Below, piece after piece: positions 60,726 through 64,000 of a DNA stretch of 64,000 bases. The notes beneath the pieces were generated by a model. The model was not told the DNA's origin. It worked only from the letters and a program-made list of their open reading frames with translations, and ran no database searches. Positions within the stretch are counted from its first letter, which is position 1; every line of letters starts with the position of its first letter. The stretch is from NCBI GenBank assembly GCA_004011035.1, contig CP025734.1:890001-954000 (forward strand), given 5' to 3'. A program made the translations under genes and the position numbers. Origin of the DNA: Bdellovibrio sp. qaytius. GTDB taxonomy: Bacteria; Bdellovibrionota; Bdellovibrionia; Bdellovibrionales; Bdellovibrionaceae.

Positions 60726-61661
60726 TTACCCCAAAGCTTTCAACGCAAGCATCACAAAGTAAAAAATAGGAGCTACAAAAATTAAACGATCCATACGTTG
60801 TAAAAAATCACCGCGACCTAAAACGAAAGGGCCAACGATTTTAACGCCAGCATCTTTACGAAACACGGCCATCACTAAATCACCAACAACACCGCCGAAC
60901 GAAGCCACAAGACCCGAAGCTAACCAATACTGTTCGCCACGATCTGGTAATAAGTGGCGCATTCCGTAAGCTAATAACACCGTCATAACAATTGAAATAG
61001 CTGTGCTTGAAAGAGTTCGGCGTTGAGAAAGTTCGGCAAAGATTTTATCACCGCGAAAGTAACCGCTGATGGCTAAGTTTGTGTTGTCACAGAACTCAGT
61101 TAAAATCACTAAGTACATCAGTTGGTAAATACCATTTTCGAAATTGAGCAATAATGCTAAATGCATAAATGACCAACCTAAAAAGATAAATCCTAAGATA
61201 GTTAATGAAATATATTGAATCATGTTTTTGAATTCACGCTTGATCAGCGGAACCAAACATAAAGCACCCAATACGATCATTGGCATTGAATTGTACGTCA
61301 CTAGATTGTCGTAATATGAACACGCTGCTAAACCTAAAATACCAGCATAGGCAATATACACAAAGGCACTCTTGTGAAACATGCCCATGATTTGAAAATA
61401 AGCCTTGGCGCCAAAAATGGCAAAAATAGTTAAGGCAACAAATGGAATCGGGTAAGGTAAGCCTAATACACCGAACATAATCGGAGCAAAAATTAACCAA
61501 CTCTTAATTGAAGCCCAGGCCACCATGGAGTATTGATTTTTTTTACGTAATAAATAGTTAATTAATGCGCCAGCAAAAATAACTGCAATAACGATAAGAG
61601 CTGTTTGTTGGTAAATGGGACTTTGCCAGGCCGTAAAGTCTGACTGAATGGGTCTATTCAT
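60726..61661 (-). CDS. phosphatidate cytidylyltransferase (CdsA-like)
   Basis: 311 aa with eight or so membrane helices. The C-terminal family signature is visible as SFGGVVGDLVMAVFRKDAGVK followed by GRGDFLQRMDRLIFVAP, in place of the more usual PGHGGxLDRxD. It forms CDP-diacylglycerol from CTP and phosphatidate. Overlaps the sigma-54 regulator gene by 8 bp and is followed by plsC. Confidence 0.88.
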   Translation of the reverse strand: MNRPIQSDFTAWQSPIYQQTALIVIAVIFAGALINYLLRKKNQYSMVAWASIKSWLIFAPIMFGVLGLPYPIPFVALTIFAIFGAKAYFQIMGMFHKSAFVYIAYAGILGLAACSYYDNLVTYNSMPMIVLGALCLVPLIKREFKNMIQYISLTILGFIFLGWSFMHLALLLNFENGIYQLMYLVILTEFCDNTNLAISGYFRGDKIFAELSQRRTLSSTAISIVMTVLLAYGMRHLLPDRGEQYWLASGLVASFGGVVGDLVMAVFRKDAGVKIVGPFVLGRGDFLQRMDRLIFVAPIFYFVMLALKALG

Positions 61662-62994
61662 ATACTATTCCGTAATCTTTAATCTTTTTGTACAAGCTTG
61701 ATTTTGAAATCTGAAGCGAATTGCAGGCTTGATCGATATTATTATTCTGTTTAAGTAACAGCGTAATAAACTTTTTTTCTTGGCCGTTAATAAAGGCTTC
61801 TAAGCTTTGGTCTAACTGAATGTTATCAGCACTTTCAGGTGCGCCATTTGAAAATAATAAGCGGTTAACGTCTTCTTTGCGAACCATTGGCAAAGGTGAA
61901 GTTAAAACTAATTGTTCACATACACGTTTTAATTCGCGGATGTTGCCAGGCCATTCATAGGCTTGTAAAGCCTCAAAAGCCTCTTGGTCGAATTGTTTGT
62001 TACGCTTAGCTTTGTCTTTTTCAAGAAAGAACTTCGCCACATCAGGAATATCAGATTTACGTTCACGTAAACCTGGCAAAGTAATTTTATGAGCTGAAAT
62101 TCTAAAATACAGATCTTCACGAAATTTCTTTTCAGCGATCATTTGTTTTAAAGGCTGATTCGTCGCTGCTACAACACGCACATCAACATGAAATGATTCT
62201 TTCGAACCTACTTTTTTAACTTCGCCTGTTTCTAAAAACCGTAAAAGTTTAGCCTGTTGGCTTAAAGGTAAGGCTTCGATTTCATCTAAAAATAAATCAC
62301 CACCATGAGCAGCTTCACAAAGACCGACTTTATTTTGGTCGGCGCCTGTGAATGATCCTTTGATGTGGCCGAAAAATTCTGATTCAAATAAATTTTCTGG
62401 AATACCAGCGCAGTTAATCGTCACAAAAGGCTTAGCGCCTTCTTGCTGGGCTAATAATCTTGCAATAACATCTTTGCCAGTTCCAGTTTCGCCTTCGATA
62501 AGAACTGAACTGCGTTCGCCTTTAAGCGAAGCTACAGTTTTTCGAACTTGCTCCATGGCTTGCGAATTTCCAACGAGAGTTGTTTTTTTGTGATTTGAAT
62601 ATTCAACTTGGCGCAATTGCCAGTAAGCCATGATTTTATCTAAAATCATCGTTACTTCGGCTGCGATCAAGGGTTTTGCTAAAAATCGAGCGGCCCCTGA
62701 TTTGATGGCCATTTCCATGTTCTGGCGATTTAAGTCTCCAGACATCGAAACGATTTCAGTTTGCGGATTTTTTTTCAAGAGTTGTGAAATGATGGCTGGC
62801 CCATCAGGAGTTTCACCGACTTTTGAAAGTATGTGCATGTCGACCATAGCTGCATGGTAAAAAACATGATCCGGAATCAAATCTGGTTTTGTAGCTATAA
62901 AAACTTTAAAGCCCGCAGGAGCCATTAGTTTTACAGAATTAGCAAGCATTGCATCATCGTCAACGATGATTAAATTTAGTAAATCAGTAGACAT
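61654..62994 (-). CDS. sigma-54-dependent response regulator (NtrC family)
   Basis: 446 aa. N-terminal receiver (IIVDDDAM, phospho-Asp in AMVDMH), AAA+ domain with Walker A GETGTGKDVIA, the sigma-54 contact loop GSFTGA (usually GAFTGA), LFLDEIEALP, and a C-terminal Fis-type HTH (NNIDQACNSLQISKSSLYKKIK). It activates sigma-54 promoters. No kinase is adjacent; the lipid genes cdsA and plsC follow directly by overlap and could be targets, although no -24/-12 promoter is obvious. Confidence 0.95.
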   Translation of the reverse strand: MSTDLLNLIIVDDDAMLANSVKLMAPAGFKVFIATKPDLIPDHVFYHAAMVDMHILSKVGETPDGPAIISQLLKKNPQTEIVSMSGDLNRQNMEMAIKSGAARFLAKPLIAAEVTMILDKIMAYWQLRQVEYSNHKKTTLVGNSQAMEQVRKTVASLKGERSSVLIEGETGTGKDVIARLLAQQEGAKPFVTINCAGIPENLFESEFFGHIKGSFTGADQNKVGLCEAAHGGDLFLDEIEALPLSQQAKLLRFLETGEVKKVGSKESFHVDVRVVAATNQPLKQMIAEKKFREDLYFRISAHKITLPGLRERKSDIPDVAKFFLEKDKAKRNKQFDQEAFEALQAYEWPGNIRELKRVCEQLVLTSPLPMVRKEDVNRLLFSNGAPESADNIQLDQSLEAFINGQEKKFITLLLKQNNNIDQACNSLQISKSSLYKKIKDYGIVYE

Positions 62995-63021
62995 TGTTTT
63001 ATTCTATTCTAGAATAAATGC

Positions 63022-64000
63022 ATGTCAAAAATTAAAATTTTACTTGCTGAAGGAATCCACCCCGTTGCTCAAGAAAAGCTACAGGCTGAAGGATATATTG
63101 TTGACTTGATTAAGCATGCTCCGGCTGAAGACGAGTATTTAAAATTACTATCTGGGTATCAAGTCTTAGGGATTCGTTCTAAATCAGAATTAACAGCTAA
63201 GATTTTAAAAAATAACCCGCATTTGTTAGCGATTGGTGCATTTTGTATTGGCACAAATCAAATTGATCTAGCCTCAGCGACTGAAGTGGGAATTCCTGCT
63301 TTTAACGCTCCCCATAGTAATACACGCTCAGTGGCTGAATTAGTGATTGCAGAAATGATTGCACTTTCTCGTCAGCTTTGTGATCGCAGTAACATGGCAC
63401 ATCGTGGTGAGTGGGTTAAATCTGCCGATGGATCACGCGAAGTGCGCGGTAAAACTTTAGGTATCATCGGTTACGGTCATATCGGCAGTCAGCTGAGTGT
63501 TATGGCTGAAGCCATGGGTATGCGCGTGATGTTTTATGATGTTATAAAAAAATTACCTCTTGGTAATGCTCAACCTAAAACAAAATTAGATGATTTATTA
63601 GCGACAGCAGATTTTATCAGTTTGCATGTGCCAGAAACACCTGAAACAAAAAATATGATTTCAAAAGATCAGCTCTTTAAAATGAAAAAAGGCAGCTTTT
63701 TAATCAATGCTTCACGTGGCACTGTGGTTAACATTGAAGATTTAGTTTTAGCCTTAAAAGAAAACCAATTAGGCGGATGCGCGATTGACGTGTTTCCGAT
63801 TGAACCGTCATCGAATAAAGAATCTTTTAAATCAGATTTACAAAATTTAAAAAATGTTATTTTAACTCCGCACATCGGCGGCAGCACTGAAGAAGCGCAG
63901 TACGCCATTGGTTTAGAAGTGGCTGAAAGTTTTCGTAAGTTTTTACAAACGGGAACAACAGCTGGCGCGGTTAATTTTCCGAATGTAGATTTAGTGGCGA
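63022..64000 (+). CDS. serA: D-3-phosphoglycerate dehydrogenase (C-terminus beyond window)
   Basis: The first 326 codons; the end is outside the window. Strong match to E. coli-type SerA: LLAEGIHPVAQEKL, IGAFCIGTNQIDL, NAPHSNTRSVAELVI, the NAD motif GKTLGIIGYGHIGSQL, LINASRGTVV, IDVFPIEP and LTPHIGGSTEEAQ. It makes 3-phosphohydroxypyruvate for serine synthesis; an ACT regulatory domain is expected in the missing part. Divergent from the sigma-54 regulator with only a 27-bp gap, so their promoters must overlap. Confidence 0.96.
   Translation, partial: MSKIKILLAEGIHPVAQEKLQAEGYIVDLIKHAPAEDEYLKLLSGYQVLGIRSKSELTAKILKNNPHLLAIGAFCIGTNQIDLASATEVGIPAFNAPHSNTRSVAELVIAEMIALSRQLCDRSNMAHRGEWVKSADGSREVRGKTLGIIGYGHIGSQLSVMAEAMGMRVMFYDVIKKLPLGNAQPKTKLDDLLATADFISLHVPETPETKNMISKDQLFKMKKGSFLINASRGTVVNIEDLVLALKENQLGGCAIDVFPIEPSSNKESFKSDLQNLKNVILTPHIGGSTEEAQYAIGLEVAESFRKFLQTGTTAGAVNFPNVDLVA

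Noticed and set aside
1-64000. Prophage, transposon or genomic island
   Set aside because: No integrase, transposase, attachment-site repeats or abrupt composition change seen; the single tRNA has no adjacent direct repeat that I could find.

Overview
The window is AT-rich (roughly 40% GC by eye), gene-dense bacterial chromosome. It has no transposase, integrase, phage structural block or CRISPR array. The gene content suggests a Bdellovibrio-like (Bdellovibrionota) bacterium. It has many exported wall-active enzymes, a giant S74 fibre protein, paired DUF1588-like/DUF1501-like Tat and cytochrome proteins, lipoproteins with an FQNC lipobox, NHEJ genes (Ku, LigD), and many small hydrophilic proteins. 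No rRNA or other decisive taxonomic marker is present, so this is an inference.

Layout. 0-10 kb: TauE-like transporter and PlsC-like acyltransferase, periplasmic endonuclease I, ferritin-like protein, a Tat FAD oxidoreductase / VTT membrane protein / TlpA thioredoxin / SRAP run, CoA-binding protein, PEP carboxykinase, thioredoxin, FMN reductase. 10-17 kb: stress and repair block on the minus strand (lon, then a 61-aa ORF, ku and ligD; hsp20 nearby). The leader of the ku operon contains a 12-bp hairpin that buries the Shine-Dalgarno sequence, and three TTTTGGGA copies spaced 10 bp apart. 17-26 kb: SLT-like wall enzyme, receiver/cNMP-binding protein, Cys-repeat secreted protein, RluA-type pseudouridine synthase, 1922-aa S74 fibre. 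26-28 kb: five short, very hydrophilic, probably disordered proteins. 28-38 kb: exported dual-specificity phosphatase, hybrid histidine kinase, RecQ lacking the usual winged-helix region, YiiX-like amidase, DJ-1/PfpI protein, YjdM, DEAD helicase, nitroreductase, LysR regulator, MtgA. 39-49 kb: a FAN1 nuclease fused to a DEDDh exonuclease, metallophosphoesterase, phospholipase-C-like and PAP2 proteins, lipoproteins, tRNA-Arg(UCU), TIMP-like exported protein. 49-57 kb: envelope redox cluster (c-type haem proteins, Tat DUF1501-like protein, lipoproteins, YceI). 57-64 kb: second SLT-like protein, a minus-strand operon starting with a sigma-54 response regulator followed by cdsA, plsC, an MBL hydrolase and yihY, and divergent serA (cut by the window end).

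The strongest candidates for something undescribed are the FAN1-DEDDh exonuclease fusion, the structured leader of the NHEJ operon, the disordered-protein cluster at 26-28 kb, and the envelope redox cluster at 51.5-57.1 kb. Two wall-active enzymes 15 kb apart also share the same mature N-terminus (M-S/A-RGKP) and a Pro/Ala linker.
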